Shown in pieces: positions 1-8,939 of a DNA stretch of 64,000 nucleotides (positions within the stretch are counted from its first letter, which is position 1; every line of letters begins with the position of its first letter). The DNA is from Lachnospiraceae bacterium P6A3. Its GTDB lineage: Bacteria > Bacillota > Clostridia > Lachnospirales > Lachnospiraceae. The stretch is from assembly GCA_000702085.1 (NCBI GenBank), contig JNKP01000006.1, positions 124,001-188,000 on the forward strand, read 5' to 3'. The translations under genes and the position numbers were made by a program. A model generated the notes under the pieces. That model did not search any database. It was not told the DNA's origin and saw nothing but the letters and a program-made list of their open reading frames with translations.

Positions 1-2
1 TA

Positions 3-2378
3 TCATATGCGATCAAGGATCAGATCATGGATATGTGGATCGAGACCCAGGAAGCATATGAAAAAGAAGATCCCAAGATGGTCTATTACATGTCGATGGA
101 ATTCCTTATGGGAAGAGCCCTCGGCAACAGCCTTATTAATATGGAGGCTTATAAGCCCGTAAAAGAAGCATGTGAGGAAATGGGACTCGATCTTAACGTG
201 GTGGAGGATCAGGAACCCGATGCAGCTCTCGGAAACGGCGGTCTCGGAAGACTTGCCGCATGTTTCCTGGATTCACTGGCAACCCTCGGATATCCCGCAT
301 ACGGATGCGGAATCCGCTACCGTTACGGAATGTTCAAGCAGAAGATCGAGGACGGATATCAGGTAGAGGTTCCGGATAACTGGCTTGCAAACGGAAATCC
401 TTTCGAACTCCGCCGTCCCGAATATGCCAAGGAGATCAAGTTCGGAGGATATGTTGATTTTCATACCGATGAGAACGGAAGAGGAATCTTCACTCAGAAG
501 GATTATCAGTCAGTAAGGGCAATTCCTTTTGATATTCCCATCGTAGGTTACGGAAACGGAATCGTTAATACTCTCAGAATCTGGGATGCAGAGCCTGTTG
601 AGTGTTTCCAGCTGGATGCATTCGATAAGGGTGATTATCAGAGATCCGTTGAACAGGCAAACCTTGCAAAGAACATCGTTGAGGTTCTCTATCCCAACGA
701 CAATCATTATGCAGGTAAGGAACTCAGACTTAAGCAGCAGTACTTCTTTATATCGGCATCCGTTCAGGAAGCGGTTGATAAGTACATGCGAGCTCACAAG
801 GATATCAAGAAGTTCCATGAGAAGGTAACATTCCAGCTAAATGATACCCATCCTACCGTTGCAATCGCAGAGCTTATGAGAGTTCTTATGGATGACTACG
901 GACTTACATGGGATGAAGCGTGGGATGTAACCACCAAGACATGTGCTTACACCAACCACACCATCATGAGCGAAGCTCTCGAGAAGTGGCCCATTGAACT
1001 CTTCAGCCGTCTTCTTCCCAGAATCTATCAGATAGTGGAAGAGATCAACAGAAGGTTTATCGAGCAGATCAAAGAGAAGTATTCGAATGTTCCCGGTGTT
1101 GATGTTAACGAGAAGATCCGCAAGATGGCAGTCATTTATGACGGACAGGTCAAGATGGCACACATGGCTATCGTATCCGGATATTCCGTAAACGGTGTTG
1201 CGGAGCTTCATACCGAGATCCTTAAGAAGCAGGAACTTAAGGACTTCTACGAGATGTTCCCCGAGAAGTTCAATAATAAGACAAACGGTATCACCCAGAG
1301 AAGATTCCTTCTTCACGGAAATCCTCTTCTGGCAGACTGGATTACCGATCATATAGGAGATGAGTGGATCACGGATCTTCCTCATATTCATGAGCTTGCA
1401 ATCTACGCCGATGATAAGAAGGCTCAGAAGGAGTTCATGAATATCAAGTACCGCAACAAGGTACGCCTTGCAAAGTACATCTCCGAGCATAACGGAATCG
1501 AAGTCGATCCCAGATCCATATTCGATGTTCAGGTAAAGCGTCTCCACGAGTACAAGAGACAGCTTATGAACATTCTCCATATTATGTATCTGTACAATGA
1601 GCTCAAGGATCATCCCGATAAGGACTTTACTCCGAGAACATTTATATTCGGAGCCAAGGCTGCAGCAGGCTACAGAAACGCAAAACTTACGATTAAGCTC
1701 ATAAACTCCGTAGCTGATGTTGTAAATAACGATCCCGATGTTAAGGGACTGATGAAGATCGTATTCATCGAGAACTACAATGTATCCAATGCGGAACTTA
1801 TCTTTGCGGCATCCGATGTTTCGGAGCAGATCTCAACCGCTTCCAAGGAAGCATCCGGAACCGGTAACATGAAGTTCATGCTCAACGGTGCACTTACCCT
1901 CGGAACCATGGACGGAGCTAACGTAGAGATCGTCAAAGAAGTCGGAGAAGAAAATGCATTTATCTTCGGCATGAGTTCGGATGAGGTTATCGGATTCGAA
2001 AATAACGGTGGATACGATCCCATGCAGATCTTCAATAACGATCCCGACATCAGACGCGTTCTCATGCAGCTGATCAACGGAACATATTCCCCCGATACCG
2101 AGCTCTTCAGACCTCTTTACAACAGCCTTCTGAACACTCAGTCCACTTCCAAGGCAGATACTTACTTTATCCTTAAGGATTTCAAGTCATATGCCGACGC
2201 AAGGGCTAAGATCGTAGAGTATTACGAGAATCAGACAGCTTGGGCAAAGAGTGCGATACTCAATGTAGCTTGTTCCGGAAAGTTTACATCCGACAGAACC
2301 ATTCAGCAGTATGTAGATGAGATCTGGCATCTCGACAAAGTGGTTCTTAAGAGAAAAGCATCCAAGACAGAGAAGTAA
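3..2378 (+). CDS. glgP: Glycogen/maltodextrin phosphorylase, 5' partial
   Basis: GT35 phosphorylase that releases glucose-1-phosphate from alpha-1,4-glucan ends using pyridoxal phosphate; cytosolic glycogen turnover. The PLP site is visible as GTGNMKFMLNGA near the C-terminus (about nt 1859-1893), with family blocks such as YYMSMEFLMGR near the start and DVQVKRLHEYKRQLMN in the middle. The reading frame is open to the window edge: codons before the ATG at 27 read SYAIKDQI, which fits family sequence, so the true start lies upstream and the ATG at 27 is probably internal. Family length is about 800-830 residues, so only a few dozen residues are missing. A perfect hairpin follows the stop. No glg partners are visible here. 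Confidence 0.95.
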   Translation, partial: SYAIKDQIMDMWIETQEAYEKEDPKMVYYMSMEFLMGRALGNSLINMEAYKPVKEACEEMGLDLNVVEDQEPDAALGNGGLGRLAACFLDSLATLGYPAYGCGIRYRYGMFKQKIEDGYQVEVPDNWLANGNPFELRRPEYAKEIKFGGYVDFHTDENGRGIFTQKDYQSVRAIPFDIPIVGYGNGIVNTLRIWDAEPVECFQLDAFDKGDYQRSVEQANLAKNIVEVLYPNDNHYAGKELRLKQQYFFISASVQEAVDKYMRAHKDIKKFHEKVTFQLNDTHPTVAIAELMRVLMDDYGLTWDEAWDVTTKTCAYTNHTIMSEALEKWPIELFSRLLPRIYQIVEEINRRFIEQIKEKYSNVPGVDVNEKIRKMAVIYDGQVKMAHMAIVSGYSVNGVAELHTEILKKQELKDFYEMFPEKFNNKTNGITQRRFLLHGNPLLADWITDHIGDEWITDLPHIHELAIYADDKKAQKEFMNIKYRNKVRLAKYISEHNGIEVDPRSIFDVQVKRLHEYKRQLMNILHIMYLYNELKDHPDKDFTPRTFIFGAKAAAGYRNAKLTIKLINSVADVVNNDPDVKGLMKIVFIENYNVSNAELIFAASDVSEQISTASKEASGTGNMKFMLNGALTLGTMDGANVEIVKEVGEENAFIFGMSSDEVIGFENNGGYDPMQIFNNDPDIRRVLMQLINGTYSPDTELFRPLYNSLLNTQSTSKADTYFILKDFKSYADARAKIVEYYENQTAWAKSAILNVACSGKFTSDRTIQQYVDEIWHLDKVVLKRKASKTEK

Positions 2379-2385
2379 TTAAAAT

Positions 2386-2409
2386 GTACCGGAGCTCCGG
2401 CTCCGGTAC
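2386..2409 (+). terminator. Perfect hairpin after glgP, weak terminator
   Basis: Ten-base arms GTACCGGAGC and GCTCCGGTAC with loop TCCG lie 7 bases after the glgP stop. There is no long T run after it, so it may be a weak terminator or an mRNA-stabilising hairpin. The next gene's ribosome site (GAGGAG) begins 8 bases downstream, so partial read-through into the hydratase gene is possible. Confidence 0.5.
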
Positions 2410-2430
2410 GATTTATGAGGAGATATTTTT

Positions 2431-4725
2431 ATGATCAGACTTACAGACGGCGGCGCATATCTTGTAAACGGCACAGAGCTTGTCGAGGATAATGCGGAAG
2501 CAGGCGCTAAGATCACTTCGCTTACGGGAAGCGCTCCCGACAAAGCGGAAGCTAAGCGCTCAACCATGGCTTATTCCATTCTGGAGAAGCACAACACCTC
2601 CGGAAACATGGAGAACCTTAAGATCAAGTATGATTCACTTGCCAGCCATGATATCACTTTCGTAGGTATCATTCAGACCGCAAGAGCATCGGGCCTTGAG
2701 AAGTTTCCCATCCCCTATGTTCTTACCAACTGTCACAACTCTCTTTGTGCGGTAGGCGGAACCATCAACGAAGACGATCACGTATTCGGTCTTTCCGCTG
2801 CCAGAAAGTACGGCGGAATATATGTACCTCCTCACCAGGCGGTCATCCACCAGTTTGAGCGTGAGATGATGGCGGGATGCGGAAAGATGATACTCGGTTC
2901 CGACTCTCACACCAGATACGGTGCCCTCGGAACAATGGCGATGGGTGAAGGAGGCCCCGAGCTTGTTAAGCAGCTTCTCGGACAGACTTACGATGTTGCC
3001 ATGCCCGGAATCGTTGCCATCTACCTGACCGGTTCACCCAGAAAGGGAGTAGGACCTCAGGACGTAGCAATCGCTATCATCGGTGCGGTGTTCAAGAACG
3101 GATATGTTAAGAATAAGGTAATGGAGTTTGTAGGACCCGGTGTAGCAAATCTTTCCGAAGATTTCAGAATCGGTGTCGATGTAATGACTACAGAAACGAC
3201 ATGCCTGTCATCTATTTGGGTAACCGATGATAAGACCAAGGAATTCCTTGAGATTCACGGCAGAGGAGAGGACTACTACAAGATGGATCCCGGTGCCGTA
3301 GCATATTATGACGGTGCGGTCATTGTAGATCTCTCCGAGATCAAGCCCATGATCGCCATGCCTTTCCATCCCAGCAATGCTTTTACCATCGACGAGTTCA
3401 ATGCAAATCCCGAGGATATCATCCACGAGGCTGAAGAGAGAGCAAAGGTTTCCTTCGGTGATAAAGTGGAATTTGAGCTTATGAGTAAACTCAGGGGCGG
3501 AAAGTTCTATGTAGATCAGGGTATCATCGCAGGATGTGCCGGCGGCGGATTTGAAAATATCTGTGCCGCAGCGGATATCCTAAAGGGTGCTTCCATCGGA
3601 GACGGAGAGTTTACTCTCAGCGTATATCCCGCATCCATGCCCGTATACATGGAGATCATCAAGAACGGATGCGCAGCAACCATTCTTGAGACAGGTGCTG
3701 TTCTTAAGACTGCATTCTGCGGACCTTGTTTCGGTGCAGGAGATACTCCTTCCAACAATGCATTCTCAATCCGTCACTCGACCAGAAACTTCCCCAACAG
3801 AGAAGGATCGAAGGTTCAGAACGGACAGGTTGCTTCCGTTGCACTTATGGACGCAAGAAGTATCGCAGCAACCGCAGCTAACGGCGGTGTACTTACCAGT
3901 GCCGAGAACTTCGAAGGCGGCTTCAATAAATATACTTATCATTTCGATGCAGGCATTTATCAGAAGAGAGTATTCAATTCCGGTAATAAGCCCGCGCCCG
4001 AAGAGAAGCTCATTCTCGGACCCAACATCAAAGACTGGCCCAAGATGCCCGCACTTCAGGACAATCTTATTCTCAAGGTTGTTTCGGAGATCCACGATCC
4101 CGTTACCACAACCGACGAGCTGATCCCTTCAGGAGAGACTTCAAGCTACAGATCAAATCCTCTCGGACTTGCGGAGTTTGCACTCTCACGTAAGGATCCC
4201 GAATATGTGGGCCGCGCAAAGGAAGTAAGAGCTCAGGAAGAAAAGAGAGAAGCGGGAACCTCATTTGCGGATATGACGGATGAGATAAAGGCTGTTGCGG
4301 AAACAGTTACCAAGACCTTCTCGGATGTAAATAAAGACAATACCGGTATAGGTTCTACCATCTTTGCGGTAAAGCCCGGAGACGGCTCCGCAAGAGAACA
4401 GGCTGCTTCCTGCCAGAGAGTTCTCGGAGGATGGGCTAATATCGCAAATGAATATGCCACCAAGAGATACAGATCCAATCTTATCAACTGGGGTATGCTT
4501 CCTTTCATCATTGATGGAGAAGAACTTCCCTTCAAGAATCTTGATTACATTTTTGTACCCGGTATCAAGCAGGCTGTTATCGATAAGGCAGACAGCATCA
4601 AGGCATACAAAGTTGATACCGCTTCGGGAGATCTGAAGGAATTTACCATGACACTCGGCAGCCTTACCGATGAGGAGAGACAGATAATCCTTAAGGGATG
4701 TCTCATCAACTTCAACAGGAGATAA
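2431..4725 (+). CDS. Aconitase-family hydratase (YbhJ-like)
   Basis: 764-residue member of the aconitase superfamily, resembling the uncharacterised YbhJ-type hydratases rather than housekeeping aconitase or LeuC. Visible marks are [11 protein letters not shown] (substrate/cluster region, about residue 154), GCAGGG (about residue 369) and CGPCFGAGD (about residue 430). The last two place three cysteines where aconitases bind a 4Fe-4S cluster, and the C-terminal swivel domain begins about residue 620. The substrate is unknown; hydration/dehydration of a hydroxy-acid is an inference from the family. The ATG is preceded by GAGGAG. The stop is one base from the next start, so it is co-translated with the SseB-like gene. 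Confidence 0.8.
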   Translation: MIRLTDGGAYLVNGTELVEDNAEAGAKITSLTGSAPDKAEAKRSTMAYSILEKHNTSGNMENLKIKYDSLASHDITFVGIIQTARASGLEKFPIPYVLTNCHNSLCAVGGTINEDDHVFGLSAARKYGGIYVPPHQAVIHQFEREMMAGCGKMILGSDSHTRYGALGTMAMGEGGPELVKQLLGQTYDVAMPGIVAIYLTGSPRKGVGPQDVAIAIIGAVFKNGYVKNKVMEFVGPGVANLSEDFRIGVDVMTTETTCLSSIWVTDDKTKEFLEIHGRGEDYYKMDPGAVAYYDGAVIVDLSEIKPMIAMPFHPSNAFTIDEFNANPEDIIHEAEERAKVSFGDKVEFELMSKLRGGKFYVDQGIIAGCAGGGFENICAAADILKGASIGDGEFTLSVYPASMPVYMEIIKNGCAATILETGAVLKTAFCGPCFGAGDTPSNNAFSIRHSTRNFPNREGSKVQNGQVASVALMDARSIAATAANGGVLTSAENFEGGFNKYTYHFDAGIYQKRVFNSGNKPAPEEKLILGPNIKDWPKMPALQDNLILKVVSEIHDPVTTTDELIPSGETSSYRSNPLGLAEFALSRKDPEYVGRAKEVRAQEEKREAGTSFADMTDEIKAVAETVTKTFSDVNKDNTGIGSTIFAVKPGDGSAREQAASCQRVLGGWANIANEYATKRYRSNLINWGMLPFIIDGEELPFKNLDYIFVPGIKQAVIDKADSIKAYKVDTASGDLKEFTMTLGSLTDEERQIILKGCLINFNRR

Positions 4726-4726
4726 G

Positions 4727-5314
4727 ATGGAATTAAACAAGACAGTATCAAATCCCATGCTGGTGGGAGTAATGCAGCTTATAAAGGCTGACGGAAAAAC
4801 TCCCGATCGGGGGCATCAGGAAATGTTTATGGAAGAACTTGATAAGGCGGAGTTTCTTGCTCCTGCCGAGGTTAAGGCCGAGGTCGGACCTGACGGAGAA
4901 AAGCTGGTTAACGGAAAAGCACAGTTTCGTTTTCCTATTCTGACGGGTTCGGACGGAAGAAGATTCTTCGTTGCCTTTACGGATAATGCGACGGTTGAGA
5001 AAGCGCAGGCTATGGAAGGCGCATCTAAGCTTCCCGAAGAATTTGTTAAGGAAACCGTTGCGGTAAAATTCTCGGATCTTGCCAGATTTATCCTTACACC
5101 CAATCCGGACGGAAGCGAGAATACAACCTTCGGTATCGTGATCAATCCTTTCATGGAAAATATCGTGATCCCCAAGAATCTTGTGGCTTCGATCGTAATG
5201 AAGAAGCAGAAGGAAGCAAGGGACAGACTTGAAAAGGTTGCTTCGATAATTTCACCGAATGCGGACAGCAAGGTTATTCGTTTTCCCGGTAAGAAAGACG
5301 AAGGCGATAACTAA
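4727..5314 (+). CDS. SseB-like N-terminal-domain protein
   Basis: 195-residue soluble protein resembling the SseB N-terminal domain family: a 'MQLIKADG...F..FLAPAEV' opening, then FPILTGSDGRRFFVAFTDN and a FGIVINPF segment near the C-terminus. The family is often of unknown function; in enterobacteria the name comes from serine sensitivity. No signal peptide or membrane segment. The ATG lies one base after the hydratase stop, with an AGGAG inside the end of that gene, so the two are translationally coupled. A strong terminator follows. The function is not known; the coupling suggests an accessory role to the hydratase, which is inference. Confidence 0.65.
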   Translation: MELNKTVSNPMLVGVMQLIKADGKTPDRGHQEMFMEELDKAEFLAPAEVKAEVGPDGEKLVNGKAQFRFPILTGSDGRRFFVAFTDNATVEKAQAMEGASKLPEEFVKETVAVKFSDLARFILTPNPDGSENTTFGIVINPFMENIVIPKNLVASIVMKKQKEARDRLEKVASIISPNADSKVIRFPGKKDEGDN

Positions 5315-5340
5315 ATTATTTCGATAAACAAACCGATATA

Positions 5341-5372
5341 AAGACCGGAGGAAGTTTTTCTCCGGTCTTTTG
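5341..5372 (+). terminator. Rho-independent terminator of the hydratase operon
   Basis: Arms AAGACCGGAG and CTCCGGTCTT around a 9-base loop, followed by TTTT. It ends the hydratase/SseB transcript. Confidence 0.85.
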
Positions 5373-5402
5373 TTACATTAAAAACCCATATCACGGAATG
5401 AC

Positions 5403-5474
5403 GAACGCAGAAAGGATTCATGGCTCCGATGGAGCCGGGAGATTAAACTCCGGAATCCCGGAGGCGTTCTTTTT
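5403..5474 (+). ncRNA. Structured 5' leader, three-way-junction fold
   Basis: A closing stem GAACGC (5403-5408) / GCGTTC (5464-5469) encloses two hairpins: GGCTCC-GAT-GGAGCC (5422-5436) and CTCCGG-AATC-CCGGAG (5448-5463). A run of T follows (5470-5474). This is a compact three-helix RNA directly upstream of the gene at 5520. The T run allows an attenuator reading. It did not match the conserved cores I know for c-di-GMP, SAM, TPP, purine, lysine, cobalamin, glycine or fluoride riboswitches. The pairing is visible in sequence; the regulatory role is inference. Confidence 0.4.
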
Positions 5475-5519
5475 GTTGTCTTTATTCCGGATGGGGCAAT
5501 CAGAGAAAGGAGATTTTTA

Positions 5520-6683
5520 TTGAGGATTAACGGTTCGGTCACAGGAATGGAGTCCGAACGCAGCTACAGTGCTGTGAGTTATTCAGAAAGGAGTTTGAAA
5601 GCTACGAAGGTATCCGGTTCCGGAATAGAAGGCGGACTCGGCTTCGGAGCACGCGGGGGAGCGTCATCATTTCTCGATACTCTTCTGGGAAAGTATGAAG
5701 ATAAAGGCGGAAAGGAGGATATAGACGAAAGCCCGGAAGGAGAAAAAACAGAAGAGAAAACACCCTCGATCACGGACATCATGGGAAACATGACTATCAG
5801 AGGAGTGAAACCCGAGGAAAGTGCGGAAGCCGTAAGAAGCGATTCCGAATTATATGCCCGTAAAATGTCCTTTTTGTACATCTTCTCCATATTGTTTGAA
5901 GATTACAGAAAGAGGATCGATGATCTGATGGCTGATTTAAGAAGCGGATACGAGACATGTAATTCGGGGCGGACTTACGCAGAAAACCGGATTTCTTCGG
6001 ATCAGACACCTTCTTTGGCGAAACTTGAAATGACGGAAAAGCATTATTTCAAGGAGGTAGAGGATACGGGCTTTAGGACTAAGGGCAAAGCATTTACCGA
6101 AGACGGAAGAGAGATTGAGTTTAATATCGATGTTCACATGAGCAGAGAATTCGAGGAGTATTATGAAGGAAGAGTTAAGGGAAGTGCTCCTCACTACATT
6201 GATCCCCTTGTTATTAACCTGGAATCCGGAATTACCGGGATATCCGATCAGGAGTTTTATTTTGACCTGGATACGGACGGAAAAGAGGAGAAGATAAAAA
6301 CTCTTTCTCCCGGAAGCGGATTTTTGGCGCTTGATATTAATTCAGACGGTAAGATAAATGACGGATCCGAGCTTTTCGGAACCCGGAGCGGTAACGGTTT
6401 TGAGGAACTTGCCCGGTTTGATACGGACAGGGACGGCTGGATAGATGAAGATGATGATGTATTCGATAAACTTTCCGTCTGGGTTAAAGAGAAGGATGGC
6501 AGCGATAAACTTCTGTCTTTAAAGGATGCGGGAATCGGTGCGATCAATCTCATGAATGCACCCACGGAGTACTCGCTTAAGGATGAGACATACAAAACGA
6601 ATGCCATAATAAGAGCCACAGGAATGTTCCTCTATGAAGACGGAAGAGCGGGGACGGTCCAGCAGGTGGACATGGTCAGCTGA
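5520..6683 (+). CDS. Hypothetical protein with EF-hand-like calcium loops
   Basis: 387 residues starting at TTG, with AAAGGAG seven bases upstream; no ATG is as well placed. The N-terminal 150 residues are low-complexity and polar with no signal peptide. The C-terminal part (about 240-330) carries repeated acidic loops: FDLDTDGKEEKI, LDINSDGKINDGSELFG, FDTDRDGWIDEDDDVFD. This spacing is the DxDxDG calcium-loop pattern seen in bacterial RTX-associated and dockerin-like proteins, usually followed, as here, by a 'LSVWVKEKDG' strand. Calcium binding is therefore likely and the function unknown. Similar unplaced proteins accompany motility or secreted systems in Lachnospiraceae, but nothing here proves that. 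Confidence 0.6.
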   Translation: MRINGSVTGMESERSYSAVSYSERSLKATKVSGSGIEGGLGFGARGGASSFLDTLLGKYEDKGGKEDIDESPEGEKTEEKTPSITDIMGNMTIRGVKPEESAEAVRSDSELYARKMSFLYIFSILFEDYRKRIDDLMADLRSGYETCNSGRTYAENRISSDQTPSLAKLEMTEKHYFKEVEDTGFRTKGKAFTEDGREIEFNIDVHMSREFEEYYEGRVKGSAPHYIDPLVINLESGITGISDQEFYFDLDTDGKEEKIKTLSPGSGFLALDINSDGKINDGSELFGTRSGNGFEELARFDTDRDGWIDEDDDVFDKLSVWVKEKDGSDKLLSLKDAGIGAINLMNAPTEYSLKDETYKTNAIIRATGMFLYEDGRAGTVQQVDMVS

Positions 6684-6745
6684 TAGACCGAAAAGCCATT
6701 TGGTGGTAAAATATCTCCGTGTGTTTTGATAATACGGGAGGGAAA

Positions 6746-8008
6746 ATGGGGCGTATGAAAAAACATACAATTTCATACGCTTCATTTTTTATGTGCTGCA
6801 TTCTGGGATTGTCTGCATGCAGTTCCGGAATAACCGGTGCAAGGAGTATGGAACCGGTTGCGGTTCTGGATTATGATGTCCCCGTCGGTCTTCCCAATAT
6901 CATGACGGATCTGACCGGCTACTCATCCGGTGCCGAAAAGTATGCATATCTGAGGCTTGCTCCCGGACAGGACGAGGTGGTTTATTTCAGCGTCAGAGAT
7001 CTTGACCGTGACAGAATAGTATTTGAAGGAATGTTCGAAGACGCCAAGGGTAACGATTCGATAAAGAAGGCAGATTTTTCTTCGCTTACCGCTTCCGGTA
7101 ATTACAGGATCGAATGTGATATATACGGTTATTCACAAAACTTTACCATAAGTCCCGATTGTTATCTGGCAGGAAGTATCAGGATAAACGCGGAAGTGAT
7201 GGAAAGCCTTAAGAATCTCACCGCAACTCCGGTTTCCGTTCTTGATTTTCTTCAGGCATATGAATGGTACGGGATGCCTGATGCATCAGATCCTGACAGG
7301 ACCGATATTGTATCGAGTGCACCGGAGCAGCTTGTGTGCGTAAGAGACTGGATATCGGGAAGCGATTATTCGGACAGTTCATATACGGACGCAGTCATAT
7401 ATGCGGCGATACTGGCAAAGTTTTCTTTTTTATATAAAGAATACGACAGCGCACTTGCGACGGAGTGTCTTCAGAAAGCTTCATCGATATATTCCCAGAG
7501 CGGAAATGTATTGAAGAGTGATTCTGCGGCATTCAGAGCTCTCGCGGAGCTTTACAGGGCGTCGGGAGACAGTACATATGCTTCGGAACTGCTGACATAT
7601 AAGGATTATTTCTCGTCATCCGATATTTATCCCGATGACGGTTACATGTACGGAGCAATGACTTATATCGTCACCAGGCAGACCGTGGACAAAGAACTCT
7701 GCGATATGCTGGTGAATACGATATTGTCAAACGCTCAGATTGTAAATAACAGACGCAGGGAGATTGCCGATCCTTTGTCATCCCAGACCGGTTCACCGGA
7801 AGAGATGATAGGGTACATGAGACTTCTTATGAGCGCCAATTATATCCTCAAGGGATATGAATATGACAAGACCATGCAGATGATGCTTCATTATCTGTCG
7901 GGAATGAATGTGGAATCTTCGGTATACACTCCGGTCGAAGGGGGAGCGGGAGTGTACTGCCTGATATACGGATGTATGGCTGAGCTGGAATCCGAAGGAA
8001 AGTTGTAA
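6746..8008 (+). CDS. Lipoprotein with CelD_N-like Ig domain
   Basis: About 421 residues. The start is uncertain between ATG at 6746 and ATG at 6755; a GGGAGGG sits at 6736-6742. A signal peptide ends in the lipobox LSAC, so it should be membrane-anchored outside the cell. Residues roughly 50-140 resemble the cellulase N-terminal immunoglobulin-like domain (MTDLTGYSSGAEKYAYLRL ... NYRIECDIYGYSQNFTIS). The remainder is helical and loosely like a GH9 alpha/alpha barrel, but I do not see the GH9 catalytic aspartate motif. It may be a non-catalytic relative of GH9 glycosidases. It stands between unrelated genes with no clear operon partner. Confidence 0.6.
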   Translation: MGRMKKHTISYASFFMCCILGLSACSSGITGARSMEPVAVLDYDVPVGLPNIMTDLTGYSSGAEKYAYLRLAPGQDEVVYFSVRDLDRDRIVFEGMFEDAKGNDSIKKADFSSLTASGNYRIECDIYGYSQNFTISPDCYLAGSIRINAEVMESLKNLTATPVSVLDFLQAYEWYGMPDASDPDRTDIVSSAPEQLVCVRDWISGSDYSDSSYTDAVIYAAILAKFSFLYKEYDSALATECLQKASSIYSQSGNVLKSDSAAFRALAELYRASGDSTYASELLTYKDYFSSSDIYPDDGYMYGAMTYIVTRQTVDKELCDMLVNTILSNAQIVNNRRREIADPLSSQTGSPEEMIGYMRLLMSANYILKGYEYDKTMQMMLHYLSGMNVESSVYTPVEGGAGVYCLIYGCMAELESEGKL

Positions 8009-8044
8009 TTAACAGATTGTCAATAAGAAGAAAAGGGCACTAAT

Positions 8045-8788
8045 ATGATCAGATTGTTTATTACTTTTGTGTACGTGGCATTGTTTTTGATCTTTACTAC
8101 TCCCCTTATGCTCGTATGCTTGATCATGAGCAAATTTAATCCGGAGAAAGCGGACAAACTTGCCAACTCGGTTGTCATGTGGGGCTTCAGAAGCGTATGG
8201 AAGCTCTGTGGTATTAAAGTCGAGGTGAGGGGCAAAGAGAAGGTTCCTCAGGACAAAGCTTTATTATATGTGGGAAACCACAGGAGTATATTTGATATTG
8301 TGGTGGCTTACCCGCTGTGCAAATGCCCTACCGGAGTAATTGCTAAAAAGTCAACTAAAATGATTCCTCTTTTAAGCATTTGGATGATGCTTCTTAAGTG
8401 CCAGTTCCTGGACAGGAAGAATACAAGGAAGGGATTGGAAACCATTCTCAAGGCCATCGAACTGGCCAAGACCGGAGTATCGATCCTGATCTTCCCCGAG
8501 GGAACCAGAAACAGAGATTATGAAACAGACAAGCTTCTTCCCATGCACAACGGTAGCTTTAAGATAGCTACCAAGAGCGGAGCACTGATCCAGCCCGTAA
8601 CAATGGTCGGAACGGAGAATATCCTTATCAGACATATTCCTTTTGTCAGATCGACAAAGGTTGTGGTTGAGTTCGGTGATCCCATCGATCCCGCACTTCT
8701 GGACAAAGAAGCCAAGAAAGACATCGGCGGATATGTAGGATCGGCCATGCAGGAGACTTACTCCGCTATAAAGAGGGAACTGAAGTAA
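8045..8788 (+). CDS. plsC: 1-acyl-sn-glycerol-3-phosphate acyltransferase
   Basis: 247-residue PlsC-family acyltransferase that acylates lysophosphatidic acid to phosphatidic acid at the membrane. It shows the catalytic NHxxxxD block as NHRSIFD (residues 78-84) and the substrate-binding FPEGTRN block (about 150-156). A hydrophobic N-terminal helix (about residues 3-28) anchors it. Length is normal. AAGGG lies upstream of the ATG. It is separated from its neighbours by short gaps; the substrate chain (acyl-ACP or acyl-CoA) cannot be told from sequence alone. Confidence 0.9.
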   Translation: MIRLFITFVYVALFLIFTTPLMLVCLIMSKFNPEKADKLANSVVMWGFRSVWKLCGIKVEVRGKEKVPQDKALLYVGNHRSIFDIVVAYPLCKCPTGVIAKKSTKMIPLLSIWMMLLKCQFLDRKNTRKGLETILKAIELAKTGVSILIFPEGTRNRDYETDKLLPMHNGSFKIATKSGALIQPVTMVGTENILIRHIPFVRSTKVVVEFGDPIDPALLDKEAKKDIGGYVGSAMQETYSAIKRELK

Positions 8789-8939
8789 GGGGGTTCCCTT
8801 AAAAGCATTGAAAAATAGCTGAAAATCCGGAAACTATACGCTTGAAAAGGCTTCCATGGCGGGTGCCAGGCTGGACATCCGGAGGTTTTTGTGTTAAAGT
8901 CTTTGCGTATTTAAATCCGTAACTATCAAGGGGCTTTTC

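Noticed and set aside
837-1613. Long antisense ORF inside glgP (also 9033-9818 in murA, 15249-16004 in guaA, 50143-51090 in nhaP/trkA)
   Set aside because: Mirror frames of strongly coded genes; no ribosome sites, no domains, and the opposite strand encodes a clear family member throughout.
8789-8939. Possible terminator or leader between plsC and murA
   Set aside because: Only a weak ATCCGGA / TCCGGAGG correspondence and a short T run were found; no stable hairpin could be drawn with confidence.
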